This document shows, one piece after another, positions 8,752 through 17,561 of a stretch of 64,000 nucleotides of DNA. The stretch's first letter is position 1, and each line of letters begins with the position of its first letter. This stretch comes from Bacilli bacterium. Its GTDB lineage: Bacteria; Bacillota_I; Bacilli_A; RF39; UBA660. Made by a program: the position numbers and the translations under genes. The stretch spans positions 1-64,000 of the forward strand of contig JAFYER010000009.1 of assembly GCA_017544165.1 (NCBI GenBank), read 5' to 3'. Under the pieces are notes generated by a model. That model saw nothing but the letters and a program-made list of their open reading frames with translations. It ran no database searches and was not told the DNA's origin.

Positions 8752-9687
8752 TTAGTTCTCCTTTTTGAATAAATCATTATCTAAATTAAATTCATCTACA
8801 AAGTCAGTAATTAATTTAATATCTTTTATAATATTATCTTTAATTTCTTTTTCATTAATTGGTTTAAATACATTATATTCAAAGGAATCTTTACCATTAT
8901 CAATAGCAATATGTAATCTATTATCTAAAAAGCCAAGCATAATATTAGCATTTAATTGCTTATATAATGTTTTTATTTTATCAATAAAATGTGGTGTCAA
9001 TAAGTAAAAAGCATCATGTTCCATACTCGTATAAACTTTAAATAGTTTATTAAACTCTGCATCTTCCATTTTAACCGTTGAATACTTTTTTCCCCATGGA
9101 AATAAATGAGAATAAAAATTTTTACTAACAACTTGAACATTTGCTTTAAATATTTTATTAAAATCAAAAATCATATATCTTCCAGTAAAAATAGGTATCC
9201 ATTCAACTTCAGTATCACCATCCGAATCCGTTGTTACTCTTTTTTCCTCAATAAAAAGATCAGATTGTTCAAAATTAATTCCCTTATATTTTCCAGAAAT
9301 ATAATCATTTGATGAAAAACTATCACCCGTATCAAGCATGCTATATTGATCAATAATCGTTTTAGAAAAGCCTTCATCCATATTATATTCAAGATCATCA
9401 AATGTGCTTTTCAAAGCGTCATTGACGAAAAGTTTTTTAAATCCTTCGTTAAACTTAGCAATATCTTTCCCATTTACACACATTTTAATAATAAATGATA
9501 TAAGAATGATAGATATTGTTTCAATTATTAACGCTAATACAAATGCATTATTAATAAATCCATATTTACTCTTAATAAAAATGGTTAAAACAATGACAAA
9601 ACATAATACGATAGAAGTAATAATATTACACTTTTTATTTTTTCGTATAATTTCTTTTTGAATTTCTTTTAATTGCCCAATAGTCAC
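8752..9687 (-). CDS. DUF3137 family membrane protein
   Basis: This 311-aa protein has two hydrophobic segments at about residues 22-42 and 48-68 and a soluble remainder containing a DSDGDTEVEWIPIFTGRYMIFDF-like stretch. The pattern and its position directly upstream of lemA fit the DUF3137 family. The start is GTG 9687 with GGTGATG upstream. Function unknown; the conserved pairing with LemA suggests they act together at the membrane. Confidence 0.75.
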   Translation of the reverse strand: MTIGQLKEIQKEIIRKNKKCNIITSIVLCFVIVLTIFIKSKYGFINNAFVLALIIETISIILISFIIKMCVNGKDIAKFNEGFKKLFVNDALKSTFDDLEYNMDEGFSKTIIDQYSMLDTGDSFSSNDYISGKYKGINFEQSDLFIEEKRVTTDSDGDTEVEWIPIFTGRYMIFDFNKIFKANVQVVSKNFYSHLFPWGKKYSTVKMEDAEFNKLFKVYTSMEHDAFYLLTPHFIDKIKTLYKQLNANIMLGFLDNRLHIAIDNGKDSFEYNVFKPINEKEIKDNIIKDIKLITDFVDEFNLDNDLFKKEN

Positions 9688-9741
9688 TTATTACATCACC
9701 ACTATCTAAATTTATTTTAACATATTATTGATAACTGTAAA

Positions 9742-9768
9742 AGAAAAAAGAAGCATTATTTTGCTTCT
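9742..9768 (-). terminator. intrinsic terminator of rny
   Basis: GAAGCA/TGCTTC stem with 6-nt loop followed by TTTTTTC on the minus strand, overlapping the rny stop codon. Confidence 0.75.
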
Positions 9769-11309
9769 TCTTGAGCTCTTGTTTCTCTAATAACAGTTAT
9801 TTTAATTGTACCAGGATATTGCATTTCTTTTTCGATTTTTTCTTTCATATCCCTTGCAATTTTGTAACTTTGAGCATCGTCAATCATATCAGGTTTAACC
9901 ATAACACGTACTTCACGGCCAGCTTGCATTGCATATGTTTTTTCAACACCCTCATAAGAATTACCAATTTCCTCAAGTTGTTCTAGTCTTTTAATATAGT
10001 TTTCTAATGAATCGTTTCTTGCTCCAGGTCTTGCTGCACTAAGGGTATCGGCAATAGCTACTAAAACAGCAATAACTGTCTTTGGTTCGCTATCTCCATG
10101 GTGTGAGGCAATAGCATCTAAAACTGTTGAATTTTCGTGATATTTTTTAGCAAAATCATAGCCTATTTCAACATGACTTCCTTCAACTTCAAAATCGATT
10201 GCTTTACCAATATCATGAAGAAGACCCGCTCTTTTAGCAAGTGATACATTTTCGCCTAGCTCAGCAGCCATAAGTCCACATAAATTAGCAACTTCGATTG
10301 AGTGTTTTAGAGCATTTTGGCCATAACTTGTTCGATAATTAAGCTTACCAATCAAAGTTAAAATCTCTGGATCAATTTTAGTAAGTCCTAAATCATTAAC
10401 TGTTTTATTACCAAGTTCTGTTATTTTATTGTTGATATCCTTAACAGTTTTATCGTAAACTTCTTCGATACGTGCCGGATGGATTCTTCCGTCTTTAATA
10501 AGGGTATCAAGTGTAATTTTAGCTATTTCTCTTCGAAGTGGATCAAAAGATGATATAACAATTGCCTCTGGGGTATCATCAATAATTAAATCAACACCCG
10601 TAATTGATTCAATTGTTCTAATATTTCGTCCCTCTCTACCAATTAAACGACCTTTCATGTCATCATTTGGTAAATCAATAGTGCTTACGGTTTGAAGTCC
10701 AACAACATCATCTGAGTATCTTTCCATTGCACTAACAATTAATTGTTTTGCTTTTTCTCCTGCTTCAAGTTTGGCTTTGGCCATCTCATCTTGAATATAC
10801 TCAGCAATTTCTTTGCTCATGTCCTCTTCGACACGACTCATGATTAAAGATTTGGCTTTATCTTTACTAAAGCCTGATATCTTTTCTAGTTGCTCCATTT
10901 CGCTTTTTAAAAGCGCATCCATTTTTTCCTCTTTTTCTTGGATTGCTTGAGTTCTAGATAATAAACTTTGTTCTTTTTCATCTAAAGATGCATCTCTTTT
11001 TTGAAGCATTTCTTCTCTTTTATCGAGATTATTCTCACGGCTAATTAAACGATCTTCATTTTGTTTAAGTTCTGCCTTTTTTTCTTTTATTTCAGCATCT
11101 GTTTGTTGCTTTAAACGAAAAGACTCTTCTTTTAATTCAAGAAGTGAATCTCTTTTTTGTTTATCTGCTTCCTTCTTAGCATCTTCAATTAGTTTATTAG
11201 CTTTATTGACACGTTTTTTATTAATAATTGTAAATATTACAAATACTATAATGGCGCCAACGATTAGTCCAATAATAAGAGTTAAAATGGACATTTTTGT
11301 AAATTCCAT
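9756..11309 (-). CDS. rny: ribonuclease Y
   Basis: RNase Y is the membrane-anchored endoribonuclease that starts mRNA decay in Gram-positives. The 517-aa product has an N-terminal membrane helix (LTLIIGLIVGAIIVFVIFTII), a long charged coiled coil to about residue 200, a KH domain with GRLIGREGRNIRTIE, and an HD domain with LLHDIGKAID and ASHHGD. Order and length match the family exactly. SD AGAGAGGA precedes the ATG. Confidence 0.97.
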   Translation of the reverse strand: MEFTKMSILTLIIGLIVGAIIVFVIFTIINKKRVNKANKLIEDAKKEADKQKRDSLLELKEESFRLKQQTDAEIKEKKAELKQNEDRLISRENNLDKREEMLQKRDASLDEKEQSLLSRTQAIQEKEEKMDALLKSEMEQLEKISGFSKDKAKSLIMSRVEEDMSKEIAEYIQDEMAKAKLEAGEKAKQLIVSAMERYSDDVVGLQTVSTIDLPNDDMKGRLIGREGRNIRTIESITGVDLIIDDTPEAIVISSFDPLRREIAKITLDTLIKDGRIHPARIEEVYDKTVKDINNKITELGNKTVNDLGLTKIDPEILTLIGKLNYRTSYGQNALKHSIEVANLCGLMAAELGENVSLAKRAGLLHDIGKAIDFEVEGSHVEIGYDFAKKYHENSTVLDAIASHHGDSEPKTVIAVLVAIADTLSAARPGARNDSLENYIKRLEQLEEIGNSYEGVEKTYAMQAGREVRVMVKPDMIDDAQSYKIARDMKEKIEKEMQYPGTIKITVIRETRAQEEAK

Positions 11310-11394
11310 TTTAATCCTCTCTTTCTAATTTAGTAATTTGTATAAACAAACTCCTATAATTAATTATATATTTTTTTAGAGAATAAGGCAAGAA

Positions 11395-11414
11395 CAAAAA
11401 AAGCCCATAGGGCT
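11395..11414 (-). terminator. intrinsic terminator
   Basis: AGCCC (11402-11406)/GGGCT (11410-11414) with a 3-nt loop, then seven T on the minus strand. It closes the gene ending at 11415. Confidence 0.7.
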
Positions 11415-12452
11415 CTACTGACGTAATACTCTTTGAAAAACATCGCGTCTTTCTTCAATTGTATCAACAATTTTATCATATTCAGCTTCATCGAGCATAA
11501 CAGGCATCATGCTACCATGAAATTTTTCAAGTATACGTTTATACTCATCATCATATGCAAGTCTTTCAGCAATTGGAAGTAATTCCGGAAAATCGCTCAA
11601 TAATTCATATAAATTCGGATCATAGCCATCATAAATGTCTTGGTACTCTTTTGCTTCATCTTGACTTTTAAATAATAGTTCAGAATTATATGGAAAAAGT
11701 GGCATCCAAACATCACCTTTTTCGTGAACAAATTGATGTTTATGGTCGATACCCAAAATACGTTCATTATCATAGACAACACTTGGTTCCAAGCCAACAA
11801 TTTTAGGAATAGAATCTTCCACTACTACCGCATCGGTGGTCTTAAATGATTTAACAATAAACTCGGGGTTTAACCTTTGTTTATAACCAATCCCTTTTAG
11901 TTTGGGAATTTGAAAACTAATATTGTTGTGATTACGGTCGACTTGTAAAGTAAAAGCATCTGCAATAAATAATTTAATAAGAAAATCTTTTATTTTAGTA
12001 TAATCGTCACTTGCTAATAAATCTTTAAAAAAGCTTAATAATGTTTTAAGTGAATAACCTCCATAAGCAACTAATGATGATATTTCCGGATTTTCAAGCT
12101 CACTTACTAAATAATAATTATTTGTATTAACTTGGAAGTTATTTGAGATTAACCCAATTTTTCTTTCCTCTTCTTTAGGCTTTTTAATGGAATCTTTTGT
12201 ACGCATATGAACAACATCAAATTTAATTGTATCAAGTCCCACTATATCTCTTGCAAATTCACTAAAAAATAGCTCACTAAAAAGTCTTAAATCATTTCTT
12301 GATTTAAAATAAACTAATCGACCATTATTTAGCTTATACCATGTTGGCTTTTCTCTTAAATAAGCCTCATTGATATTTACCAAGGTGCGTAGTTTTTCAA
12401 TTGGCACTATACTTTCATGATAATGCTTAATTAAAGCCTCATTAAATTGCAT
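11415..12452 (-). CDS. hypothetical protein, possible HipA-like kinase relative
   Basis: 345 aa, soluble, no signal peptide. I do not recognise a named family. The segment LFIADAFTLQVDRNHNNISF (about residues 169-188) resembles the catalytic loop of HipA/CtkA-type kinases, where a D-R/H-x-x-N pattern follows a helix ending in DAF or DAL. I could not find a convincing Gly-rich ATP loop, so this is a weak hint only. SD GGGGGA precedes the ATG. It is a single-gene unit with its own terminator. Confidence 0.55.
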   Translation of the reverse strand: MQFNEALIKHYHESIVPIEKLRTLVNINEAYLREKPTWYKLNNGRLVYFKSRNDLRLFSELFFSEFARDIVGLDTIKFDVVHMRTKDSIKKPKEEERKIGLISNNFQVNTNNYYLVSELENPEISSLVAYGGYSLKTLLSFFKDLLASDDYTKIKDFLIKLFIADAFTLQVDRNHNNISFQIPKLKGIGYKQRLNPEFIVKSFKTTDAVVVEDSIPKIVGLEPSVVYDNERILGIDHKHQFVHEKGDVWMPLFPYNSELLFKSQDEAKEYQDIYDGYDPNLYELLSDFPELLPIAERLAYDDEYKRILEKFHGSMMPVMLDEAEYDKIVDTIEERRDVFQRVLRQ

Positions 12453-12516
12453 ACTAGTCCCCCGTTTTTTCGAGACTGTATACTATCACATTTACACATT
12501 TTTGTCAATTTTGGCA

Positions 12517-12542
12517 TAAAAAAATGGCTATTAAGCCACTTT
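12517..12542 (-). terminator. intrinsic terminator
   Basis: TGGCT/AGCCA stem with TAAT-type loop and T7 on the minus strand, just after the XRE gene stop. Confidence 0.7.
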
Positions 12543-13235
12543 TTAGCAATTATCTTCAATACTTATAGGAATTTTATAAGTTGTTATTTGTTCATTTTTA
12601 TAAGCTGCTACCTCAAGATATAAAGAACTATCATCATATTTATGACAAACCGAACTATAATTATTTACATTTATACTAACACTCTCAAGATAATCTTTGA
12701 TAGTTATTAAATCTTTTTCTTCACAGGCTGTAATAAGACTTGTTATATTATCTGAGGATTCATAAAGTTTACATATTACTTTGTCATATACTTCATTATT
12801 TTCTTTACCACAATAACTTACTTTATGAATATTTATATAGGTATTTGTTTTCTTTTTATTATAAGCCATACTGCCCTCAAGATTAAAACTATCACAAGTA
12901 GTACTTATTAATTTAAATTCAAAATCGTCATGATGATAAAAATGAATACAAATCGAAACGATAAACACTAAAACAATTAGAGATATAATTATTATCCATT
13001 TTTTATTTAAACTTTTTGTAATATCTTTCTTTTCACCAGTAAGAAGTTCATCTAAAGAAATATTAAATTTTTTGCTAATTTCGGTCATAATGGCAACATC
13101 AGGAACATTTTTACCATTTTCCCATTTAGAAACAGCTTGATAAGTCACACCAAAAAGATTGGCAAACTCTTCTTGCGTAAGGTTATTATCTTTTCTAATC
13201 TTTTTAATGATATTTCCAACTTTTTCTTGATCCAT
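12543..13235 (-). CDS. XRE-family HTH regulator with membrane anchor and external domain
   Basis: The N-terminal helix-turn-helix (LTQEEFANLFGVTYQAVSKWENG) is a textbook Cro/C1-type DNA-binding domain. Near residue 85 a membrane helix follows (WIIIISLIVLVFIVSICIH), then about 125 residues predicted outside the cell with several cysteines. This suggests a one-component membrane-bound regulator sensing the envelope; target and signal are unknown. I prefer the ATG at 13235 (MDQEKVG) over the GTG at 13244. It is divergent from the polyprenyl synthase gene and shares an 85-bp promoter region with it. Confidence 0.8.
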   Translation of the reverse strand: MDQEKVGNIIKKIRKDNNLTQEEFANLFGVTYQAVSKWENGKNVPDVAIMTEISKKFNISLDELLTGEKKDITKSLNKKWIIIISLIVLVFIVSICIHFYHHDDFEFKLISTTCDSFNLEGSMAYNKKKTNTYINIHKVSYCGKENNEVYDKVICKLYESSDNITSLITACEEKDLITIKDYLESVSINVNNYSSVCHKYDDSSLYLEVAAYKNEQITTYKIPISIEDNC

Positions 13236-13288
13236 ACTTACCACTTAATAAATTATATCATTTATTAAAAAAAATAAAAATTTATTTA

Positions 13289-13297
13289 TGCTATAAT
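13289..13297 (+). promoter_or_regulatory. extended -10 promoter of polyprenyl synthase gene
   Basis: TGcTATAAT at 13289-13297, followed by GAAAGGA and the ATG at 13321. No clear -35, as expected for an extended -10. Confidence 0.55.
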
Positions 13298-13320
13298 TAA
13301 ATAAATATGAAAGGAAAAAT

Positions 13321-14367
13321 ATGAATAAATTTATAGATTTTTATCAAATAGTAAAACCCAAAATAAAAAAAGAAATATTGAATTTCAACAATGATATTGA
13401 AAAAGAAAAAAACTCCATAATTAAAGATAATATCGAAGCCTTTTGTTTATTAAATGAATCAGGTAAAATGGTTCGTGGTACACTTGCTGTTCTCGGCTAC
13501 TATTTTTTTAACGATGATTTTACATATGCATTACCTCTAGCTTGCGCTTATGAAGTATTTGAAACATCAATTTTAGTTCATGATGATATCATTGATAATG
13601 ATCTTTTAAGGAGAAACCAAAAAACAATTACAGCCTATAATAATGATAAATATGGTAAGTTTAAAAACAATCATCTAGCAGAATCTATTGCTATTTGTAT
13701 GGGCGATTATGGAATACATAAAGCTAATGATATAATCATTAATCACTATGGCAATGATAAAAACTTTAGTAAATTATTCAAAACTTATAACGATATTGTA
13801 ATAGATACGATTCGTGGCGAGCTTATTGACGTGATAACTCCATTCGAAGAAAAACACAATCTTTTTAAAGAAGATGTTGAAAAGAACGTTATGGATATTT
13901 ATACATTAAAAACAGCTTGGTATTCAATCGTAGGGCCCATTATTTTAGGAATGATTTTAGCAAATAGTAAAGATAATATGCTAAATGAAATAATAGACTT
14001 TGCATTACCACTTGGTATAGCTTTTCAAATTCAAGATGATTTACTTGGGATATATGCAGAATCTCAAACAATTGGTAAAAAAGCGGGTAATGATATCAGA
14101 GAGTTTAAACAAACTCTTTTATATGCCTACACCAAAAACACTTCATATTACAAAGAATTGCTAAAAGAATATGGCAATGAGAATTATGATTTAGATAAAG
14201 TTAGAGATATTTTTACACAATGTGGTGCTAAAGATTATTGTCTTAAAAAAATGGACGAATTATATAATGAAAGTATAAGCAAACTAAACAATATCAAATG
14301 GCTTGATGATATCCATAAAGAAATACTACTCGATTTAATTGAATATTTAAAAAATAGAGAAAAATAA
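13321..14367 (+). CDS. polyprenyl (isoprenyl) diphosphate synthase
   Basis: This 348-aa trans-prenyltransferase condenses IPP with allylic diphosphates. The first Asp-rich motif is in ILVHDDIIDNDLLRR and the second in FQIQDDLLGIY; GKMVRG near the N-terminus binds IPP. Product length is set by residues before the first motif and cannot be predicted with confidence here. It is monocistronic, with its own promoter and a bidirectional terminator. Confidence 0.88.
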   Translation: MNKFIDFYQIVKPKIKKEILNFNNDIEKEKNSIIKDNIEAFCLLNESGKMVRGTLAVLGYYFFNDDFTYALPLACAYEVFETSILVHDDIIDNDLLRRNQKTITAYNNDKYGKFKNNHLAESIAICMGDYGIHKANDIIINHYGNDKNFSKLFKTYNDIVIDTIRGELIDVITPFEEKHNLFKEDVEKNVMDIYTLKTAWYSIVGPIILGMILANSKDNMLNEIIDFALPLGIAFQIQDDLLGIYAESQTIGKKAGNDIREFKQTLLYAYTKNTSYYKELLKEYGNENYDLDKVRDIFTQCGAKDYCLKKMDELYNESISKLNNIKWLDDIHKEILLDLIEYLKNREK

Positions 14368-14392
14368 AAAACAGTAATTAATTACTGTTTTT
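14365..14392. terminator. bidirectional intrinsic terminator
   Basis: AAAAACAGTAATT/AATTACTGTTTTT perfect stem between convergent genes. Confidence 0.75.
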
Positions 14393-15478
14393 TTAACCGC
14401 AAACATCAATATTAACATCAATCGATTTTAGAAATGTGTCTAAAGGCTCGTAAATATCAAGTCGATATTCTTTACCATCGCCATCAATTAATATATGAGC
14501 GCTATCACTATCAACCAGGTAGTTGGAGATATTTTCATTCAAAATTAAATCAAGGTTATAATTATAAGTTCCCTTTTTAATCGTAACTAAAGAATCGTTT
14601 TCGTCACGAATTGCCGCAAATAGTTCATATGTATTATCATTATAAACCTCTAATGATGGTGATAAGCATTTAAGATTTGTTGATTTTAAGGAGAAAACTA
14701 ATTCCTTCTTATTATTATTGCCATCTAATTTAAAGATAATTTCATTTAATTTATTAATAGATTCTTCATTGTATATTTCTTTTTCTTCATCGTTATGAAT
14801 AATAGAAAATGGACATAAATTATCTTCACTGGAATCTTCCTTATATAAAAGTGTATTTAAAGAATTTTTTATATTATTTGCAGATTCTTTGTCAATCTCT
14901 TTAGTGTAAATTAACCTATCTTTATAATCATATCCTTCGTATGCTCTATAATAACTTTCATATTTTTCTACTTTATTCTTAGAAAAATCAAACACATAAT
15001 AAGAGCTTTCATGTGAGCCACCATCATTAAGCATTGTTTTACACCACATATCAGTCACTAATTTATAAATTTCATCATTATTAACATTTATTAAAGATTC
15101 ATCATTATGGATAATTGCCTCGATAATATTTTTTTGTTTTAATGTCAATTCATCTTTATTTAAACTAACACTTTTCTCTTTTTTAGATTGAAATAATTCA
15201 TTAATAAAATCATTTACAACTTTTATATTATCTTTTGAAAAATTAATGTTGATAATATGTTTAATTGGTTCACATGGAGCATTTATACATTTTATTTGTT
15301 CATCATAATATAAAACTATATTATCTTTTTTTTGATATATCTTATATGTATTATCAATTTCAATAAGGTAATCATAATTATGTTCGATAAACTTTAAACT
15401 TGTTTGGCTAAATATTATTAGTAATATTGCAAGGATAGCGATTATACTAAAACAAATAATTAAATATTTCTTATTCAT
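14393..15478 (-). CDS. hypothetical membrane-anchored extracytoplasmic protein
   Basis: 361 aa. One N-terminal hydrophobic helix (LIICFSIIAILAILLIIFS) with no lipobox, then a polar, Asn/Lys/Asp-rich domain predicted outside the cell with several cysteines. No family recognised. SD AAGGAGAG precedes the ATG. It lies 12 nt downstream of the SWIM-domain gene and is probably the last gene of that three-gene transcript. Confidence 0.6.
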   Translation of the reverse strand: MNKKYLIICFSIIAILAILLIIFSQTSLKFIEHNYDYLIEIDNTYKIYQKKDNIVLYYDEQIKCINAPCEPIKHIININFSKDNIKVVNDFINELFQSKKEKSVSLNKDELTLKQKNIIEAIIHNDESLINVNNDEIYKLVTDMWCKTMLNDGGSHESSYYVFDFSKNKVEKYESYYRAYEGYDYKDRLIYTKEIDKESANNIKNSLNTLLYKEDSSEDNLCPFSIIHNDEEKEIYNEESINKLNEIIFKLDGNNNKKELVFSLKSTNLKCLSPSLEVYNDNTYELFAAIRDENDSLVTIKKGTYNYNLDLILNENISNYLVDSDSAHILIDGDGKEYRLDIYEPLDTFLKSIDVNIDVCG

Positions 15479-15490
15479 AAACTCTCCTTT

Positions 15491-16120
15491 TTAAAACTCA
15501 TCCTCGTAGTAGTAATCCTCTTCCTCAAGATCATCTGGATCCCTATCAAATTGCCATGGCTCCCACTCACCACTTTTGACAAGTTCTTTTTCTTCTTCAT
15601 CTAGACCATAAGTTTCCATTTCTTCTTCAAGGTTTTCTCTTCTTTTTTCAGCATCTGTTTTATTATTACCAAATGCCTCATTAAAAGTATTTAACGCACC
15701 AACTATTTTTTTACCGGCATCTAATAAACCTTTCTTTTGAGAATTTGTTTTCACAAGCTCATCCTCCGCTTCTTCGACTGGCTTTGTGTAATATAGCATT
15801 TCCTCAGTAGTATATTTTTGCTCCTTTTTTTCTATACCAAACTCACTAAAAATGAAAGCATATAAGTGTTTACAATTTACACCTTTAGCAAATAATGGAC
15901 AAGTGCAATGCATTTGGGTAATATCACCTTCATCATATTTATAGGACACTTCATAATCCTGACTACCATGAACAATACCAAAGTAGAAATCATCATCCCA
16001 ACTAACAAATTCAACCCGTCCTTCTTTGAAATAATTATATCCTTTCCACTTACTACTTTCGGGAAAATAATCATCAAAATCACACTCAGGAATCACTATA
16101 GTTTTCATATTTCTACTCAC
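15491..16120 (-). CDS. SWIM zinc-finger protein
   Basis: 209 aa. The segment MHCTCPLFAKGVNCKHLYAFIF (about residues 70-91) gives the CxCx(n)CxH metal ligands of a SWIM domain, usually a DNA- or protein-binding zinc module. The C-terminus is very acidic (DPDDLEEEDYYYEDEF). SWIM proteins of this size have no fixed function. It starts either at GTG 16120, overlapping the upstream gene, or at ATG 16108 (MKTIVIPE); both have weak SDs, consistent with translational coupling. Confidence 0.75.
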   Translation of the reverse strand: MSRNMKTIVIPECDFDDYFPESSKWKGYNYFKEGRVEFVSWDDDFYFGIVHGSQDYEVSYKYDEGDITQMHCTCPLFAKGVNCKHLYAFIFSEFGIEKKEQKYTTEEMLYYTKPVEEAEDELVKTNSQKKGLLDAGKKIVGALNTFNEAFGNNKTDAEKRRENLEEEMETYGLDEEEKELVKSGEWEPWQFDRDPDDLEEEDYYYEDEF

Positions 16121-16910
16121 ATTTCCATTTTTTCATTACCCTTTTTATTAATACTGCTACCAAAAAAATAACATTAAAAGCTATAAAATACAATAAAAGC
16201 ATCATTATAGGGTTTAAAAATTGTAAACCAAGAAAAGTAAATTTACTAGCAACATTTTCAAAAAAAGGAATACTTCCTAGATTTCGATACATCATAAAAT
16301 CTAAATTATAAATAAAATCAATAGGTATTACAATTAATGAAAATAAACAATGAAATAAAAAGCCTTTTAAAACTAGTTTATAGTTTAATTCAACATAATT
16401 AGTAACAATTAACAAGCATCCTAAGAAAACCATTAAGAAATGCCATATCATTGAATAAAATGCTCCGAACGAAAAGAATGGATAATAATTTAAAGCATTA
16501 AGTAGTACCATTGTAGCAATACCCCCAACTATTCCACCAGTACAAATCCAGCTTTCTGATAAAGACTTTAGCTTTTCCTTAGAAAAGCCCGCTAAAAGAG
16601 AGGCAAACATAACCATTGAGCAAGAATCTAAAGGAAGTAAATATGTATTAAAAGAACCAGACATTTTAATATCATATATTGATTCCCATGTTGTTTTAGC
16701 AATATAAAAAAATATCATAAATAAGCTAATCCATCTAATTACATTAAGCACTCTATCTTTTTTTGTTTTTCTTAAAACAATTAATAAAACAATTAGCAAT
16801 ATAATAGATATGATCAAATATAAATACTGAGCTATGCTACCAAAATCTTGACCAGTATAGCCTACTATATTGTACTTATAATCAAAGAAATTATAATTAC
16901 CGCGAAACAT
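16113..16910 (-). CDS. YwaF/TMEM164-like integral membrane protein
   Basis: 265 aa with about seven hydrophobic segments and very little soluble sequence. The spacing of helices, the LLPLDSCSMVMF stretch and the late helices resemble the bacterial YwaF family. Function unknown. SD AAGGTG precedes the ATG. It heads a transcript with the SWIM protein and the exported hypothetical protein. Confidence 0.6.
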   Translation of the reverse strand: MFRGNYNFFDYKYNIVGYTGQDFGSIAQYLYLIISIILLIVLLIVLRKTKKDRVLNVIRWISLFMIFFYIAKTTWESIYDIKMSGSFNTYLLPLDSCSMVMFASLLAGFSKEKLKSLSESWICTGGIVGGIATMVLLNALNYYPFFSFGAFYSMIWHFLMVFLGCLLIVTNYVELNYKLVLKGFLFHCLFSLIVIPIDFIYNLDFMMYRNLGSIPFFENVASKFTFLGLQFLNPIMMLLLYFIAFNVIFLVAVLIKRVMKKWKCE

Positions 16911-17075
16911 CTTATCACCTTTTATATTATAACATATACACTAGATAAACGTGAATGCTCTCTTCAGGTGGCATCCATGTATACCTTTTATATATTTTTA
17001 CATATCATTATAAACCCTTATAAATAAAGGACTTGATGAAAATTAAAAAATTAGCCGCAAAACTAATTTTCAAAC
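16911..17075. other. non-coding flank left of the island
   Basis: No gene. It contains the 12-mer AATGCTCTCTTC (16954-16965), which recurs inverted at 30653-30664, and an AGGTGGCAT half-site (16966-16974) inverted relative to the attachment repeat. Confidence 0.5.
17045..17070 (-). terminator. possible terminator downstream of recombinase remnant
   Basis: AAAATTAG (17046-17053)/CTAATTTT (17062-17069), followed on the minus strand by TTAATTTTC. Confidence 0.45.
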
Positions 17076-17098
17076 TTTTGCCACCTAAATGCCACCTA
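17076..17098. repeat. attachment-site-like direct repeat, left copy
   Basis: 23 bp identical to 30540-30562. Internally it is two tandem copies of GCCACCTAA separated by AT. It starts 4 nt beyond the stop of the recombinase remnant. Confidence 0.7.
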
Positions 17099-17101
17099 AA
17101 A

Positions 17102-17263
17102 TTATTCATCTAATTTATCAATGGTATTAACTATATCATCAAGTTTGTTTCTATACATATGCGAATATGTATTTAATGTTTCATCAATCTTTGTATGTCC
17201 TAAATACTTAGCAACCATAACTATAACTCTTTCCCCTATATCATCTTTTCCTTTGTATTTCAT
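17102..17263 (-). pseudogene. C-terminal remnant of a tyrosine recombinase/integrase
   Basis: 53 codons. The core VAKYLGHTKIDETLNTYSHM is the last part of phage/ICE integrases: LGH supplies the late catalytic histidine and TYSH the nucleophilic tyrosine. The catalytic Arg, Lys and HxxR boxes and the DNA-binding arm are missing, so it cannot recombine DNA alone. Oddly, its ATG at 17263 has an ideal AAGGAGG ribosome site 5 nt upstream, so the peptide may be translated. It sits against the left 23-bp repeat. Confidence 0.75.
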
Positions 17264-17521
17264 ATTTACCTCCTTGCTAATTATTTAAACATTTAATAAT
17301 TAATTAACAAGAAGTCTAACGATAATAATCAAAATACCAATTTAAATCATTTTTAACACACTTTTATTATTCTAGATATAAACACTCAAAGATTTATATA
17401 AAAACCAAAATAAACAAGATTTAAACCCAAAGAAAAAGATTGCTAACAGCAATCCTATTATAAATATAACTGTTATCTATTTTTCAATTTTTCATAGCTT
17501 TGTTTTAATTCGCTGATTCTG
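17264..17521. other. non-coding stretch between recombinase remnant and ssp operon
   Basis: AT-rich, no gene supported. It contains the operon terminator at 17431-17459. Confidence 0.5.
17431..17459 (-). terminator. intrinsic terminator of the ssp operon
   Basis: GATTGC (17438-17443)/GCAATC (17449-17454) with a 5-nt loop, followed on the minus strand by TTTTTCTTT. Confidence 0.7.
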
Positions 17522-17557
17522 AGGCAGAAGAAAAAGACAGAAGTTTTTCTTCTGCCT
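17522..17557 (-). repeat. perfect 14-bp inverted repeat after last ssp gene
   Basis: Arms 17522-17535 and 17544-17557 are perfectly complementary with an 8-nt loop, beginning 4 nt after the stop of the last operon gene. There is no T run, so it is more likely a 3'-end stabilising hairpin than a terminator; the terminator lies about 70 bp further on. Confidence 0.65.
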
Positions 17558-17561
17558 ATTA

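Noticed and set aside
15877-16083. Alternative frame inside the SWIM gene
   Set aside because: It overlaps the SWIM coding frame completely and has no SD or recognisable composition.
17455-17521. Short frame RISELKQSYEKLKNR downstream of the ssp operon as a transposase tail
   Set aside because: Only about 15 codons, no start, and the composition is too ordinary to assign.
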